Assembly (NCBI GenBank): GCA_012515495.1 | Contig: JAAYYH010000210.1 | Span: forward strand, 1-13,747 | Direction of reading: 5' to 3' | DNA length: 13,747 bases | Source of the DNA: Coriobacteriaceae bacterium | GTDB taxonomy: Bacteria; Actinomycetota; Coriobacteriia; Coriobacteriales; UBA8131 | Part shown: positions 12,990-13,747 of the stretch, piece after piece | Layout of the letters: each line of letters begins with the position of its first letter | Numbering within the stretch: the first letter of the stretch is position 1 | The notes under the pieces: generated by a model | What the model saw: only the letters and a program-made list of their open reading frames with translations | Told to the model about the DNA's origin: nothing | The model's database searches: none | Translations under genes and position numbers: made by a program

Positions 12990-13747
12990 TCAGGTGCGGT
13001 AGTCGCCATTGATTGAAACGTAATCATGAGTTAGATCGCACGTCCAGATACGCGCCGTTCTTAAGCCTGCGCCCAAATCTACTTCGATACTGATCTCTGG
13101 TCGTTCAAAGCGCCTGAGCGCCTCATCCTCATCGAAATCAACGGTCAATCCATTCTCGCAGACCAGTATCCCCATAATCGTGATATCTACGTCCTCCTGG
13201 CAGAAACTGGCGCCACTCTTTCCTATCGCCATCGCGATACGACCCCAATTGGCATCACGTCCGGCAATCGCTGTTTTAACCAGTGGCGAATTGGCTACGG
13301 CCCTCGCCGCCAAGTCGGCATCCCAATCGCTGGCTGCTCCAGTCACCGTCACCGTTACCAGCCTAGTTGCCCCTTCGCCATCGTAGGCGATCTGTCTGGC
13401 AAGCTCCTCACAGAGCAACCTGAGAGCTGTGGAGAAGATCGGCCAGGCCGGACAACTGGTATTGAATGTCTTACCCGCCACACCTCCGGTAGCCAAGAAG
13501 AAGATGCTGTCGTTAGTCGAGGTGTCCGAATCCACCGTTACCTTGTTAAACGATGACGCCATAGCCTGCTTGAGTGCCAAATCCATTGCCTCCTGCGTCA
13601 CCATCGCGTCAATTGCGAAAACACCCAACAGGGTAGCCATGTTGGGTTGTATCATGCCCGAACCCTTGACCATGCCGGCCATGGTATAGGTGACTTGCAC
13701 GCCATCACTCTGCGTCACGGTGAAGCGTACTGCCGCCTGCTTGGGCA
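12990..13747 (-). CDS. argJ: Glutamate N-acetyltransferase / bifunctional ArgJ, 5' part outside window
   Basis: ArgJ moves the acetyl group from N-acetylornithine to glutamate, and some members also use acetyl-CoA. The visible frame runs to the window edge and encodes about 252 residues, including the self-cleavage site. KGSGMIQPNMATLL carries the conserved Ala-Thr junction whose threonine becomes the nucleophile of the beta chain. The rest is the beta chain, with STNDS, the segment GRDANWGRIAMAIGKSG, and the C-terminal DLTHDYVSINGDYRT, nearly the standard family ending. The upstream portion (roughly 150-190 residues of alpha chain) is missing because of the window boundary, not because of a mutation. 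HPN before the cleavage site in many relatives reads QPN here. Presence of argJ implies the cyclic acetyl pathway. The gene presumably follows argC. Confidence 0.95.
   Translation of the reverse strand, partial: PKQAAVRFTVTQSDGVQVTYTMAGMVKGSGMIQPNMATLLGVFAIDAMVTQEAMDLALKQAMASSFNKVTVDSDTSTNDSIFFLATGGVAGKTFNTSCPAWPIFSTALRLLCEELARQIAYDGEGATRLVTVTVTGAASDWDADLAARAVANSPLVKTAIAGRDANWGRIAMAIGKSGASFCQEDVDITIMGILVCENGLTVDFDEDEALRRFERPEISIEVDLGAGLRTARIWTCDLTHDYVSINGDYRT

Noticed and set aside
13716..13718. GTG as the start of argJ
   Set aside because: The frame is open and coding up to the window edge (KQAAVRFTV before it), and a start here would remove the whole alpha chain; the gene simply continues outside the window.

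Overview
All recognisable genes in this window lie on the minus strand, so transcription runs from position 13747 towards position 1. In that order they are argJ (5' end outside the window), argB, argD, argF, argR, argG, argH, a secreted cell-wall amidase with three CWB2 repeats, a small membrane protein resembling the heme-binding ferric-reductase/MsrQ type, ilvB, ilvN and a class V aminotransferase whose 3' end lies outside the window. The order argJ-B-D-F-R-G-H is the layout known from mycobacteria and other Actinomycetota. Three things together suggest an actinobacterial genome: this order, the CWB2-type wall protein, and a GC content that looks moderate by eye. Coriobacteriia is a plausible class, but this is an inference and no marker gene proves it.

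Region by region: positions 6234-13747 hold the arginine pathway. ArgJ and ArgB make and phosphorylate N-acetylglutamate, ArgD makes N-acetylornithine (ArgC is presumably upstream of the window), ArgF makes citrulline, and ArgG and ArgH convert citrulline to arginine. ArgR, the arginine-responsive repressor, is encoded in the middle. The 131-bp gap in front of argR holds a pair of ARG-box-like 18-mers exactly 3 bp apart, one overlapping a TATAAA -10 element. This is good sequence evidence for an internal, autoregulated promoter driving argR-argG-argH. Positions 4238-6205 encode the exported amidase and 3529-4200 the membrane protein. Neither has an obvious link to arginine. Positions 1-3417 hold ilvB-ilvN (acetolactate synthase, the first common step to valine, isoleucine and leucine, translationally coupled by TGATG) and the serine/alanine-glyoxylate-type aminotransferase.

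Non-coding space is small. The longest gap is 150 bp, between argR and argG, and no stretch over 300 bp lacks a gene. I found no convincing Rho-independent terminator, tRNA, rRNA, CRISPR array, insertion sequence or phage gene. The gaps with structure are the argR operator, the ilvB leader (competing pairings, a palindrome and an unusually complete Shine-Dalgarno sequence) and the ilvN/aminotransferase gap (a hairpin at a predicted transcript start).

Overall this is an ordinary biosynthetic chromosome region. I see no evidence for a previously undescribed system. The leads worth following are regulatory.
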